A DNA stretch of 64,000 bases from Ochrobactrum vermis (GCF_002975205.1 NZ_PCOC01000002.1:496001-560000); one strand, 5' to 3'; shown: positions 1 to 8,995, counted from the first letter of the stretch. Numbers and translations: made by a program. The notes: generated from the letters alone by a model not told the origin.

Positions 1-2
1 GG

Positions 3-71
3 GGCTTCGAGCTCAAGGGCTCGATGTCGCTGGGCCCGCTACTCACCGAACAAGCTCACTTCAAGGAATGA
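3..71 (+). CDS. C-terminal end of an unidentified protein (partial)
   Basis: The third frame from the window edge is open for 22 codons and ends in TGA at 69-71. The translated tail (ending ...TEQAHFKE) looks like the end of a real protein because the next gene starts 54 bases later on the same strand. Too little is present to name a family. It may be an upstream member of the same catabolic cluster. Confidence 0.35.
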   Translation, partial: GFELKGSMSLGPLLTEQAHFKE

Positions 72-125
72 TAAGAGCAATCGGGATGGTGCGGTGCACT
101 ATCCCGAAATCTTTCAGGCACCAAA

Positions 126-1418
126 ATGACAAAGCTAACCTATCCCTCCTATTCCAACCTGTGCGGTTGGAATGCCATGCTCCCGCCACGCCAACCGCGC
201 GTCGCACTCACCCAAGACATTACGGTTGATTACGCAATTGTCGGAGCCGGATTCACTGGTTTCGCCATCGCACGTCGATTGCGTGAACTGAACCCTGACG
301 CCAGTATCGCAGTGATTGAAGCGACTACTATAGGGGAAGGTTCTTCTGCCCGAAATTCGGGTTTCACAGGCTCGGATGTATTGCCGCGCAATGCTTCGAT
401 AGAAATGGCTGAAAAGGCGCGTCTTCAATCCGGCTTTTTTAACGAAGCTTTCGAATGGCTGATGCAGATCATCCATGACAACAACATTGATTGTGACATG
501 CGACAGGTAGGATCGATCCGCGGCGCGGCGACAGAACTTGGCGAAGCGTCGTTACGCAATGTAGCGGAAGTAGCTCGCGTCAATAAAATTTCTCACACTA
601 TCCTATCGCGGGAGGACATCCATCGTCGCATCGGGAGTGCTTATTATCGCTTTGGCATCCACATGCAGGATACATGGCTGCTACAACCCGCCGCCTTGAT
701 ACGCGGTCTTGCCGATGCGTTGCCAAACGACATTGCGATCTTTGAAAACACACCAGTCAAGACTCTAGTCAAGCGCGATGGGTGGGTTTTGGAGACGCCG
801 GGTGGCGTTGTAAAATGTAAGAACCTTGCCTTGGCGACGAATGCCTTTATCCGCAAGTTCGGCTACCTGAAGTCGCGCATGGCGACCATTTACACTTATG
901 CTGCCGTGACTGAAGAAATTGCTGATAATCGGCTTGATGAACTCGGCGAGTCCGAGGCATGGGGCCTGTTGCCCTCGCACCGGCTTGGCACGACGTTGCG
1001 TCGCATTGGCCGTAATCGGATTATGGTACGCAGTCTATATGCGCATGAGGCCGAGCTTGGCGAGCGCGAGGCTTCGAACAAGCTCAGGGATCGCTTTGAA
1101 CGCCGTTGGCCAAATCTCAAAGACATGCAACTGGAGTATTTGTGGGCTGGTACGACTGCGTTCACAATGAATGGGGCTCCGTGGTGGGGGCGTGTTGAAG
1201 ACGGTCTCTATGCATCGGGAGGCTGCAATGGGAGCGGCATTGCCAAAGGGACAATGCTTGGGCGACATCTTGCAGAACTTATGCTGGGCCAAGGCGAGCA
1301 TACAAGCATGTCTGCCATCATGGGTACAGCGAGCTGGATTGCTCCGGAACCCCTCCGGTCCATCGGTTTCAACCTCATCTCTACGCTGGAAAGTCGCAAG
1401 GCGGGTCTGGAAATGTGA
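126..1418 (+). CDS. DAO-family FAD-dependent oxidoreductase
   Basis: A 430-residue flavoprotein that probably oxidises the C-N bond of an amine or amino acid in the cytoplasm. The N-terminal Rossmann motif V-G-A-G-F-T-G is at residues 39-45, preceded by about 35 residues as in the gamma-glutamylputrescine oxidase (PuuB/OrdL) branch of the DAO superfamily. A glycine-rich C-terminal FAD-closing segment (YASGGCNGSGIAKG) lies near residue 370. No strong Shine-Dalgarno sequence precedes the ATG, so the start is uncertain. It is the only plus-strand member of the cluster and converges on the RraA-family gene. The family assignment is secure; the substrate is unknown. Confidence 0.8.
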   Translation: MTKLTYPSYSNLCGWNAMLPPRQPRVALTQDITVDYAIVGAGFTGFAIARRLRELNPDASIAVIEATTIGEGSSARNSGFTGSDVLPRNASIEMAEKARLQSGFFNEAFEWLMQIIHDNNIDCDMRQVGSIRGAATELGEASLRNVAEVARVNKISHTILSREDIHRRIGSAYYRFGIHMQDTWLLQPAALIRGLADALPNDIAIFENTPVKTLVKRDGWVLETPGGVVKCKNLALATNAFIRKFGYLKSRMATIYTYAAVTEEIADNRLDELGESEAWGLLPSHRLGTTLRRIGRNRIMVRSLYAHEAELGEREASNKLRDRFERRWPNLKDMQLEYLWAGTTAFTMNGAPWWGRVEDGLYASGGCNGSGIAKGTMLGRHLAELMLGQGEHTSMSAIMGTASWIAPEPLRSIGFNLISTLESRKAGLEM

Positions 1419-1740
1419 AGCTGAACGAAAACAAGAGAGGGCTGAAGCGGTTATTGAGAAGGGTCTGCACTCAGTGGTGTGACTATCAGCTTCTATCCTC
1501 CAGACACCAGGCAGTCTGGATAGGGGGCTGAACTGCATAAACATCTGCATGGAAAGGGGCGGCCAAACTCAACTGGCCGCCTCTGTATATAATCTGTGTC
1601 GAGAACTCGCATGTGCCTTGGCTTTATGACGCTTGCCGAAGTGTTTGCTATCTTTTGCCGATACAAGGCTGATCTGATAGCTCACCGCATGATGCACCGG
1701 GGTGAGTTCTCGCCTCTTCGAAGATGCGTTCCGGCTTCGG
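1419..1740. other. Intergenic gap between convergent genes
   Basis: No convincing gene is visible. The gap holds two hairpins: a 7-bp stem (TCCAGAC/GTCTGGA, 1499-1520) and the 11-bp stem listed as a terminator. Both suit the convergent ends of the flavoprotein and RraA-family genes. Confidence 0.6.
1555..1590. terminator. Probable terminator hairpin
   Basis: An 11-bp stem, AGGGGCGGCCA pairing with TGGCCGCCTCT including one G-U pair, closes an 8-base loop. The following tract (GTATATAAT) is T-containing but not a clean run, so efficiency is uncertain. It sits between convergent genes. Confidence 0.5.
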
Positions 1741-2418
1741 CTACGCGCCGTATTTCGACTCTACCGGCCAGACCGATTGAAGCTTCTCACCACCGAGAAT
1801 GCGGTCACGCGCCGAAGCTTCATTTGCGCCCAGCTTGTCGGCCTGATCGGCCACTGCGGCAACCATGGTCTTGGGAATGACCACAACCCCGTCAATATCC
1901 GCGAAGATAACGTCGCCCGGAGCAATTTTCACACCGGCTATTTCGATTGGAACTTGCGAGAGCTTCGGTTCCATCTTGCCGGACACAGAAACAGGAGACC
2001 GGGCGCGACCGAAAAGCGGATAGCCCAGATGGCGAACCTGCGCGATATCACGGACAGTACCATTGACAATCGTCGCCGCAGCGCCACGCGTCTTAGCACC
2101 CGAACTCATCAACTCTCCCGAGCAGGAGCCTTGCGCGCAGGATGCATCCACGACAACAATTCCACCTTTTGGCGCGTTGTCGATAGCGTTGTGATAGACA
2201 TCCTGCGGCTGATTGCGACGCTCGCTTGGAGCAAACTGCACTGTGACGGCGGGACCGCAGACCACTTCGCCCGGCTTCAACTCACCTTGTAATGATATTC
2301 CGTCCAAATACCCCCAGCCGCCGAGTTGTTCCAGACTGTCATGGACATCGCCGGAATACCATTTCGAAAGACGCTCGATCGACGTCCAGTCTGTATCGGA
2401 ATAATCGAAGTTGCTCAT
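1741..2418 (-). CDS. RraA-family (4-hydroxy-4-methyl-2-oxoglutarate aldolase-like) protein
   Basis: A 225-residue member of the RraA/HMG-aldolase fold, whose enzymatic members are Mg-dependent retro-aldolases or oxaloacetate decarboxylases acting on 4-hydroxy-2-oxo acids. The family signatures are present: a GTVRD segment (Arg and Asp bind pyruvate and metal), a following GYPLFGR block, and GDVIFADIDGVVVIP near the C-terminus. Its ATG overlaps the stop of the upstream GntR gene by four bases, so the two are translationally coupled. In a catabolic operon an enzymatic role is more likely than RNase E inhibition. The actual substrate is not deducible. Confidence 0.8.
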   Translation of the reverse strand: MSNFDYSDTDWTSIERLSKWYSGDVHDSLEQLGGWGYLDGISLQGELKPGEVVCGPAVTVQFAPSERRNQPQDVYHNAIDNAPKGGIVVVDASCAQGSCSGELMSSGAKTRGAAATIVNGTVRDIAQVRHLGYPLFGRARSPVSVSGKMEPKLSQVPIEIAGVKIAPGDVIFADIDGVVVIPKTMVAAVADQADKLGANEASARDRILGGEKLQSVWPVESKYGA

Positions 2419-3194
2419 TTGGTTTTGTCCCTGTTCTTGAGATTGGAATTGTCCAGCGCAACCTTGAGATAGCGCGAACTTTCATCGATCTGTCTGCGGA
2501 TAGCTTGGCGAGCAGTCTCCGGCTCTCTGGCCGTTATGAGGTTGTAGATTTCCTCATGCTCGGCGAACCCGTCCTCCAGCGACTTGTTCGGTACGCGGCT
2601 GGTAACCCTGATGACATCGATGATGATCGAGAAAAGATTGTCATAGACGACGTTGAGGATCTCGTTGCCAACGGAATGCACGAGCCCGAGATGGAATGCG
2701 GCATCGCTATCGGTAAATCGAGCCATATCTTTGGCGTCGGCCGCGGCCCTCATATTGGCGAGCGCCTCGTCCACTTCCGGCATCATCGACAGGTTTTCCG
2801 AACTCAGCCGCGTCACGACTTCCGTCTCGATGATCCGGCGCACATCCATCAACTGGACCAGATAGTCGGAGTTGTTGGCAAAGAGTTGTTTGACGGTCGT
2901 TGCCAGAGAACCGAGAAATTCCCCGACATCGTCGCGGACAACTAGCGCTCTTTCACCGTGCTTGCGGCGAACGAGCCCTTTTGTTTCGAGAATCTGAAGC
3001 GCTTCACGAACCGATCGCGTACTCACATTGAATTCACGCGCCATTGCAGCTTCGGCAGGCAGACGATCGCCAATCTTGAGCTTACCGGAAAGTATCTGTG
3101 CTTCCAGCGCCTCAACGACCGAGACGTGCAGCTTGTCACGATCAGGTAACGCACGGCTTGTCAGCGTTCGATTGTCTGCCGGTTCTGTTACCAT
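2415..3194 (-). CDS. FadR-type GntR transcriptional regulator
   Basis: A 259-residue regulator. The N-terminal winged helix (about residues 25-95) has the classic GntR pattern RLPAEAAMAREFNVSTRSVR. The C-terminal helical FCD ligand-binding domain carries the expected acidic and histidine residues (DAAFHLGLVHS; FAEHEEIYNLI). FCD regulators usually repress operons for small organic acids and are released by the pathway substrate. The start overlaps the end of the SDR gene by 7 bp and the end overlaps the RraA-family start, so it is embedded in the operon it probably controls. A perfect palindrome upstream of the transporter genes (7332-7343) is a candidate operator. Confidence 0.88.
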   Translation of the reverse strand: MVTEPADNRTLTSRALPDRDKLHVSVVEALEAQILSGKLKIGDRLPAEAAMAREFNVSTRSVREALQILETKGLVRRKHGERALVVRDDVGEFLGSLATTVKQLFANNSDYLVQLMDVRRIIETEVVTRLSSENLSMMPEVDEALANMRAAADAKDMARFTDSDAAFHLGLVHSVGNEILNVVYDNLFSIIIDVIRVTSRVPNKSLEDGFAEHEEIYNLITAREPETARQAIRRQIDESSRYLKVALDNSNLKNRDKTK

Positions 3195-4009
3195 GCCGTA
3201 AAGCCTCCATCTACGACGACATTCGAACCTGTCATATATGACGAGGCATCGGATGCCAGAAACTGTATCACGCCATTATATTCATCGATTTCCGCTTGTC
3301 GGTTCATGGGAACACGTTCGAGAAACGCATCCACAAATTCTTTGTCGAAGTTGGCGGTTTTTACGCCACCGAATGAAATCAGGTTAACTCTGACATTCTT
3401 AGTTCCCCAGTAGGTACCGAGATATCTGGTCAAGTTGACAAGGCCGGATTTCGAAGCTGCGTAGGATACTGCCTTGATGAAGGGCTCGCCGTCCCGCGCC
3501 TCGCGATAGGCATAAAGAGCCTGATTTGGTGAAACGATACCGTAGATCGAACCGACATTGATGATGCTGCCGCGTCTGGCGTCGGCCATCTTCGAGCCGA
3601 TGACCTGACAACACAGCATCACACCGGTCAGATTGGTCTCGATAATCTCGTTCCAGTATTTCTGCGGATAGATTTCAAAACGGCTATTCTGGTCAGCCGA
3701 TCCTGACGGCTTTGAATCGATACCAGCATTGTTGACCAGGATATGCGGCACGCCCCAATCGGCAATCAATTTTTCGGTTGCCTGTTCCAGGCTGGCCTTA
3801 TCCGTAACGCTTGCCACATAGACGCGAATGTTCTTCGTCAAACCCGGAAACTTTGCTTCGAGATCGGCGGCGTCGATTGCGCGGCGACTGAAGATCGCCA
3901 CTTTGGCGCCAGCCTCGGCAAGTGACTTGCTGAACTGCGTTCCGAGCTGCCCCAGTCCACCTGTTACAATGGCAATTTTGTCTCTTACACTGAACTTGTC
4001 TGTCATCAT
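3188..4009 (-). CDS. Short-chain dehydrogenase/reductase
   Basis: A 273-residue classical SDR oxidoreductase, probably NAD(P)-dependent and acting on a hydroxyl or keto group of the pathway intermediate. It shows the cofactor motif TGGLGQLG near the N-terminus, NNAG, a catalytic Ser in the GSIYG block, Y-x-x-x-K in SYAASK, and the C-terminal NVVVDGG signature. The frame is open to 4084, but the ATG at 4009 has an AGGAAT ribosome site about 7 bases upstream and matches family N-termini, so it was chosen. There is an unusual insertion (ALYAYREARDGEPFIK) between the Ser and Tyr motifs. Substrate unknown. Confidence 0.85.
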   Translation of the reverse strand: MMTDKFSVRDKIAIVTGGLGQLGTQFSKSLAEAGAKVAIFSRRAIDAADLEAKFPGLTKNIRVYVASVTDKASLEQATEKLIADWGVPHILVNNAGIDSKPSGSADQNSRFEIYPQKYWNEIIETNLTGVMLCCQVIGSKMADARRGSIINVGSIYGIVSPNQALYAYREARDGEPFIKAVSYAASKSGLVNLTRYLGTYWGTKNVRVNLISFGGVKTANFDKEFVDAFLERVPMNRQAEIDEYNGVIQFLASDASSYMTGSNVVVDGGFTAW

Positions 4010-4139
4010 TTCATTCCTGCACGTTAATCTACTGGTCCCGGGATCGTCCAAGTTCTCAAGAGCAAGGTTCCGTTCCATCAGCATTCAGGCAATTGCTGTG
4101 GCGGGGCTGGTTTGCACCTGCCCCGCGACGGCAGCTGTG

Positions 4140-4970
4140 TCACGACCGAGGCAAGTCACTGGCCAGCAGCTTCTGGGGGTCCAGACGAGCGCCATGATAT
4201 TTTTCGTAAATGTCGATCAACTTGCCATTGTCGAGATTGGTCTTTATCCAGCTGTCGATCCATTCCTTGAGCTTTGGCTCGTTTTTGCGGAGAGCAATAC
4301 CAAGTGGATATGCCTTCGCGATAAACTTCTCTTCGAGGTCGAGCTTGGGATTGGCCTTGATCAGTTCGGTCAAAAGCGGACGAGATGTTGCATAGATAGC
4401 AATCTGACCGCTGGTTACTGCCGCGCTCGATGTCGGATCATCTTCAAACCGAACGATCTGGACGCCGGAAACATCCGCGGTCTTTTCCGTCAGATTGGTG
4501 TCATTGACCGTGCCGCGGGTGACCGCAACCGATGCATCGGTAAGATCCGCATAGGATTTTACGTTTGCTTCTTTCGGTGCTGCAACGACAATTGCGGTTT
4601 CAGCATAGGGTATGCTGAAATCCACCACCTCAAGCCGCTCCTTTGTTATCGACAGTGTCGATACGGCCAGATCCGCCTTGCCCGAAACCAGGAATGGAAT
4701 GCGGCCCGAGGTTGGAACCGTCAGGAACTCAATATCCACACCCATGTCTTTGGCCAGCAGCTTCGCTGTTTCCACTTCCGAACCTGTCGGCTGGAATTGC
4801 GCATCGCGCATCGCATAAGGCGGGTTTCCAAGATCAATGGCGACCTGCAGCTTGCCTTTCTGACGGATCGTATCCAACTGATCGGCAAAGGATGGCTGTG
4901 CCATCATGGCGGCCATGCCGATGCCAAGGCCCATAATCGCCAGAAGTTTTCTCTTATTCATAATGGTCAT
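4140..4970 (-). CDS. Polar amino acid ABC transporter, periplasmic binding protein
   Basis: A 276-residue secreted binding protein of the SBP_bac_3 family, which captures amino acids such as His, Glu, Arg or opine-like compounds for the ABC importer encoded beside it. A signal peptide (MNKRKLLAIMGLGIGMAAMM, cleavage after SFA) precedes the mature start DQLDTIRQKGKLQVAIDLGNP. The family block LKEWIDSWIKTNLDNGKL is near the C-terminus. A strong GGAGGAGG ribosome site lies just upstream. It follows the ATPase gene in the transcribed direction. The specificity cannot be read from the sequence. Confidence 0.88.
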   Translation of the reverse strand: MTIMNKRKLLAIMGLGIGMAAMMAQPSFADQLDTIRQKGKLQVAIDLGNPPYAMRDAQFQPTGSEVETAKLLAKDMGVDIEFLTVPTSGRIPFLVSGKADLAVSTLSITKERLEVVDFSIPYAETAIVVAAPKEANVKSYADLTDASVAVTRGTVNDTNLTEKTADVSGVQIVRFEDDPTSSAAVTSGQIAIYATSRPLLTELIKANPKLDLEEKFIAKAYPLGIALRKNEPKLKEWIDSWIKTNLDNGKLIDIYEKYHGARLDPQKLLASDLPRS

Positions 4971-5033
4971 GTTTCCTCCTCCTGTTGTTGGTGATGTCGC
5001 TCCTCATCGACACCACACGCTTTGATTGGATGT

Positions 5034-5762
5034 TCAGTGGCGCGCGCCAACGAAGCTGCGCAATTCAGGGGTCTGCGGGCTCGTTAAAATGGCCGGGCTG
5101 CCCTGTTCGCAAATCTGACCCTGATGCATGAAGACAATCTTGTCTGCGACGCGTTGAGCGAAGTCCATTTCGTGGGTGACGAGCAGCATTGTCATGCCAT
5201 TCCTGGCAAGATCCTCTATGACCTTCAGCACTTCGCCAGTCAGTTCAGGATCAAGTGCCGAGGTAACCTCATCGAACAGCATAACTTTCGGTTTCATTGC
5301 CAAGGAACGGGCGATAGCCACGCGTTGCTGTTGTCCGCCGGATAGTTGCTCAGGATAGGAATCGATCTTTTCCGCCAGCCCAACCTGCCGCAAAACGACG
5401 TCGGCTATTTCCCGCGCGGCTGGTTTCGCCATTTTCTTGACCCAACGCAGCGCCAGAGTGATGTTTTGTTCAACCGTCAGATGTGGGAAAAGATTGTAGC
5501 TCTGGAAGACGATGCCGACGTCCTGACGCAGCGCGCGCAGATTGATATCAGGATCGCTCACGCGATGATCACAAACCCAGATATCCCCGCTATTGACTGT
5601 TTCAAGTCGGTCGACACAACGCAGCGCCGTACTTTTGCCTGAACCGCTTCGTCCAATCAGAGCAACAACCTGCCCCTTTTCAATTTCGAGATTGATACCT
5701 CTGAGCACCGGCAGCGAGCCATAGCTTTTATGAACGTCAACGAACTTAACGACGGCTGACAC
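5034..5762 (-). CDS. Polar amino acid ABC transporter, ATPase
   Basis: A 242-residue HisP/GlnQ-type ATPase that energises the importer at the cytoplasmic face of the inner membrane. Walker A (GRSGSGKST) is near residue 37, the Q-loop VFQSYNLFPHLT near residue 87, the signature LSGGQQQRVAIARSL near residue 140 and Walker B VMLFDEVTSALDPE just after; the H-loop is VTHEMDFA. Its first 17 bases overlap the end of the upstream permease gene, indicating tight translational coupling. All catalytic motifs are intact. Confidence 0.93.
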   Translation of the reverse strand: MSAVVKFVDVHKSYGSLPVLRGINLEIEKGQVVALIGRSGSGKSTALRCVDRLETVNSGDIWVCDHRVSDPDINLRALRQDVGIVFQSYNLFPHLTVEQNITLALRWVKKMAKPAAREIADVVLRQVGLAEKIDSYPEQLSGGQQQRVAIARSLAMKPKVMLFDEVTSALDPELTGEVLKVIEDLARNGMTMLLVTHEMDFAQRVADKIVFMHQGQICEQGSPAILTSPQTPELRSFVGARH

Positions 5763-6399
5763 TGTACATCCTCTCGAATTTCCGGCTGGCCGCTGAGAGC
5801 GGAAAGCAAATGCAAAAGTAGAAGAATGCGATCACGAGATAGGTCGTGAAGGGCTGAAACGTCGAAGCGTTGATTTCTTTGCCGATATAAGTCATCTCGG
5901 CCATGCCGATGATCGACGCGAGCGACGTATTCTTGACGATTTGAACCATGAAGCCGACTGTTGGAGGCGTCGCGATACGCATGGCTTGCGGCATGATGAC
6001 AAGCCAGAGCCCCTCCAAGCCAGTCAAAGCCAAGCAATCGGAAGCTTCCCATTGCGTACGTGGCACGGATTGTAGGCTGCCTCGCCAGATGGCACCAAGG
6101 AAAGCGCTCGCAAAGATTGTCATCGCAAGGCTGGCGGCAAAGAGTGACGAAACTTCAATGCCGAAGACCGGCAATCCGAAGTAAACGATGAACATCAGGA
6201 TCAGGACCGGCGTGCCCTGCACGAGAACGATATAGGCATCAACCAGAGCAACCAGAGCCTTGCTTTTTGCTATACCGGCCAATGCTACCGCAAAGCCTAG
6301 CAAGCCACCAAATATGAAGGCAATGACGGAGAGCAAGACTGTCCAAATCAATCCCTGCAGCAAAACTTCGATGTGAATCCAGGAGAAATTCGTAAACAT
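5746..6399 (-). CDS. Polar amino acid ABC transporter, permease
   Basis: A 217-residue HisM/GlnP-type inner-membrane permease with several hydrophobic segments and the family EAA loop (EASDCLALTGLEGLWLVIMPQAMR) that docks on the ATPase. An AGGAGG ribosome site lies 5 bases before the ATG. It starts 9 bp downstream of the other permease gene. The two non-identical permeases, the ATPase and the binding protein make a complete PAAT-family importer. Confidence 0.9.
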   Translation of the reverse strand: MFTNFSWIHIEVLLQGLIWTVLLSVIAFIFGGLLGFAVALAGIAKSKALVALVDAYIVLVQGTPVLILMFIVYFGLPVFGIEVSSLFAASLAMTIFASAFLGAIWRGSLQSVPRTQWEASDCLALTGLEGLWLVIMPQAMRIATPPTVGFMVQIVKNTSLASIIGMAEMTYIGKEINASTFQPFTTYLVIAFFYFCICFPLSAASRKFERMYSVSRR

Positions 6400-6408
6400 C
6401 CCGACCTC

Positions 6409-7092
6409 CTAAAGATTGGTGCCAAGACGGCGCTTGCGTGGAAACAACACCGACCCCAGAAGCTTGAACAGCCCACGCATCAAAAGGGAAAGGACAAGAT
6501 AGATGACCAGAATGACGAGATAGACTTCGAAAGAACGAAATGTCATCGACTGGATGCGCGCCGCCGCACCGGTCAGCTCTTCAGCCGAGATTTGCGATGC
6601 CACGCTGGTTGCCAGCATCAGCAGTACATACTGGCTAACGAGCGCGGGATAAACTTTTTCAAGCGCAGGCGGCAACATGATCCCTGCAAGCATCTGCAGA
6701 CGCGACAGCCCCAGCGTATCGGCAGCTTCCAACTGGCCGGGGTGAATGGCCTGCAGGCCTGCGCGAATGATCTCACTAGAATAGGCGCCGACATTGATGG
6801 TCAGGCCGATCAGCGCCGATGTCTGAGCGGAAAATTTGACACCCATCGAAGACAGGCCGAAATAAACCAGAAATAGCTGGACCAGCAGCGGCGTATTGCG
6901 AATTGCTTCTACGTAAATCGCCACGAGAATGCGCAGGAGTTTGTATTTGCTGATGCTGGCAACCGCACAGATCGTGCCCAAGATGAAACCGAGCACTGTA
7001 ACTATCAGGGACATCTGGATGGTTGCGAATGTGCCCTTGAGCAACAGCGGCCAGTACTGGCTCAGGAAGCTGAAACTGAATTCGTAACTCAT
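6409..7092 (-). CDS. Polar amino acid ABC transporter, permease
   Basis: A 227-residue inner-membrane permease, the first gene of the transport/catabolic operon in the transcribed direction. It has five hydrophobic stretches and the EAA loop AADTLGLSRLQMLAGIMLPPALEKVYP. An early YVEAIRNTPLLVQLFLVYFG block is typical of PAAT permeases. The promoter region is the long gap upstream, which contains a candidate GntR operator. No strong ribosome site is seen before the ATG. Confidence 0.9.
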   Translation of the reverse strand: MSYEFSFSFLSQYWPLLLKGTFATIQMSLIVTVLGFILGTICAVASISKYKLLRILVAIYVEAIRNTPLLVQLFLVYFGLSSMGVKFSAQTSALIGLTINVGAYSSEIIRAGLQAIHPGQLEAADTLGLSRLQMLAGIMLPPALEKVYPALVSQYVLLMLATSVASQISAEELTGAAARIQSMTFRSFEVYLVILVIYLVLSLLMRGLFKLLGSVLFPRKRRLGTNL

Positions 7093-7897
7093 AGAGACTT
7101 CACCGAACCGGACGAAGCGCCCTGCAATTCACAAATCGGTTTTTGATCCGCGCTCAACCGTTTGCAGGCGGTTGCTCCGCGTGAAACACGGTCGCCCGCA
7201 ATCATGCAATCGACGATTGCAATGTACCATTTGGTCACGAATATTTCCTCCCAAGCTCAACGTGCTTCACCCTGGGATGGGTCTCCTCGAAGCAACATCT
7301 GCTCAATTTCAATCAAGCTAATTCTAACTTATGACATATGTCAAGATCGGAAAACCAATTCCTTGCAATGTGCATGAAATTGCTGATTATCGAAGAAACT
7401 ATCCTGCGCCTCGGTGAGATCACCACAGTTCTGGCCAATCTGCTTGGCCCCGTCCGTCTAGCCAAAATCGTTGGTTCTGCGCCGATGTCGAAATATTGCG
7501 CACATAATAATCGTGGCCTGTGGTTTTCAGTCGTCCACCAGATTTCTCACCCTGATAAATACCGCTTCCAGCATTGTTTTCTGCTTAGCCGTGGCTACAT
7601 GTCTCAAATCCCCGATTTGCGGGAGGCAAATGAGCTCGTGATTATTCCGTGAAAACATTATGGAAACGAGAAGTAATGATACACCGGTAGAATATGAATA
7701 TCGGGAAATCGGCCAAGGTTGATCTTGCCGAAAAGCACGCTGTAGGCTCCCGGCCCCTTTTTCCGACTTTAAAGTGGCAGCGTGCTTGGTGGTCTGTGTC
7801 GCCTTCAAGGCGAGGGAACCATGCTGCTGATCAGACGAGGACCAAGAAGCTTGACCTTGATGTCTGGCTCTTGTGTGTTTCCGCGCATTGCGCACAG
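7093..7897. other. Long intergenic region without a convincing gene
   Basis: About 800 bases lie between the first permease gene and the end of the hydroxy-acid oxidase gene. Short open frames exist on both strands (for example 7338-7652 and 7527-7895), but none has family motifs, a good ribosome site or plausible composition. The part near 7093-7400 should hold the operon promoter and includes the palindrome at 7332-7343. The remainder may be a remnant of an older gene or an unannotated regulatory RNA. Confidence 0.5.
7332..7343. promoter_or_regulatory. Candidate GntR-type operator
   Basis: The perfect 12-bp palindrome TGACATATGTCA lies about 240 bp upstream of the first permease gene in an AT-rich stretch. 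FadR-subfamily regulators bind short palindromes of similar size, and one is encoded inside this operon. The link is inference. Confidence 0.35.
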
Positions 7898-8995
7898 CTA
7901 GATGCGCGTGATGACGTCTGGTGTCAGTTCGGAGACGCTAGAGCAGCCCAGATGCCCAAGGGTAGTCCAGAATTCACGCTGAAGTAGTTCCAACACACGC
8001 CGTGCTCCATTCTCGCCGTCAGCGGCCAGTCCCAAAGCAAGCACACGTCCCAGTGCCACAGCGTTGGCACCAAGAGCGATCGCACAAGCTATATCGCTTC
8101 CTCGACGAATTCCGCTGTCGAATATGATCGGTGTTTCGTTACTCACGGCTTCGCGTATGGCACCTAATGTATCGACAGCAGCGGCTGTGCGATCGATGGA
8201 ACGACCACCGTAATTTGATACATAAAGCGCCTTTGCTCCGGCATCGAGTGCCGCCCTGGCGTCGCGAACGCTTCCAACACCCTTCACGATACAAGGCAAT
8301 GGCGATTGTTGCATGACATATTCGGCCTGTTTCCAGTTCCAACGCGGCTGGGTAAAGTCGAGCAGTTCTGTCAATGCGGCAGGGTCGGATTTGCCTGGGC
8401 CGAAATTTGAGGGACCGTCGTCGCCGCGGACGGAAAACCGATCCTCCATCATCCTTTCGCGCCATTGTCGGATCGGAGAATAAGTTGCGATAATGTATTG
8501 ATACCCGGCAGTTTTGGCGCGATGTATCATATCCAGAGCCGCTTGTTCGTCTCCAGCAAATGTCATCTGAAACATAACGGCAGCAGAAGAGGCGGCTTTG
8601 ACCTCTTCCAGTGAGTGAGCTGCAGCAACCGGCACCATCTGCTTGATACCGATGGTTTCCGCGGCTCTACCCAATGCCAGATGACCATCAGGGTGAAATG
8701 TGCTTTCCCCTCCGCCGAAAGGAGCGACGAAAGCAGGAAAACTCAGATCAAATTCTAGGACACGCGTCGATGTATCGGGATTGCTGACACCGGCAAAAAG
8801 CGGCGGCTCAAACAGATATCGATCAAAGGCGTCCGTATTTTCGCGAAGTGTGATTTCGTCGCCAGTTCCACACCACAGATAATTCCAGGAAACATCGGAA
8901 AGATGACGGCGGGCGTCCTGGGTAATTCCGCGCATTGTCGTATATCTTTCCGTCGTAACGTAACGGTCGTCCATATGCGCTGGCTTTTTATCCAT
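7898..8995 (-). CDS. FMN alpha-hydroxy-acid oxidase/dehydrogenase family protein with altered active site
   Basis: A 365-residue TIM-barrel flavoprotein of the glycolate oxidase/lactate dehydrogenase family. Recognisable blocks are the HPDGHLALGRAAE segment, the IVKGVGSVRDARAALDAGAKALYVSN strand region, a DSGIRRGSDIACAIALGA phosphate-binding segment and ALGRVLALGLA. In the usual catalytic motif SNHGGR the histidine base is replaced: the codon at 8210-8212 is TAC, giving SNYGGR with Tyr about residue 262. The usual FQLYV tyrosine is also changed (FQMTF). The ATG at 8995 was chosen because GGGAGG lies 5 bases upstream; the frame is open to 9034. The fold is secure, but canonical hydroxy-acid oxidation is doubtful. 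Confidence 0.8.
   Translation of the reverse strand: MDKKPAHMDDRYVTTERYTTMRGITQDARRHLSDVSWNYLWCGTGDEITLRENTDAFDRYLFEPPLFAGVSNPDTSTRVLEFDLSFPAFVAPFGGGESTFHPDGHLALGRAAETIGIKQMVPVAAAHSLEEVKAASSAAVMFQMTFAGDEQAALDMIHRAKTAGYQYIIATYSPIRQWRERMMEDRFSVRGDDGPSNFGPGKSDPAALTELLDFTQPRWNWKQAEYVMQQSPLPCIVKGVGSVRDARAALDAGAKALYVSNYGGRSIDRTAAAVDTLGAIREAVSNETPIIFDSGIRRGSDIACAIALGANAVALGRVLALGLAADGENGARRVLELLQREFWTTLGHLGCSSVSELTPDVITRI

Noticed and set aside
3231..3242. Palindrome GTCATATATGAC inside the SDR gene as a second operator
   Set aside because: It encodes conserved SDR residues (S-Y-M-T), so the symmetry is easily coincidental; it also differs from the 7332 site.
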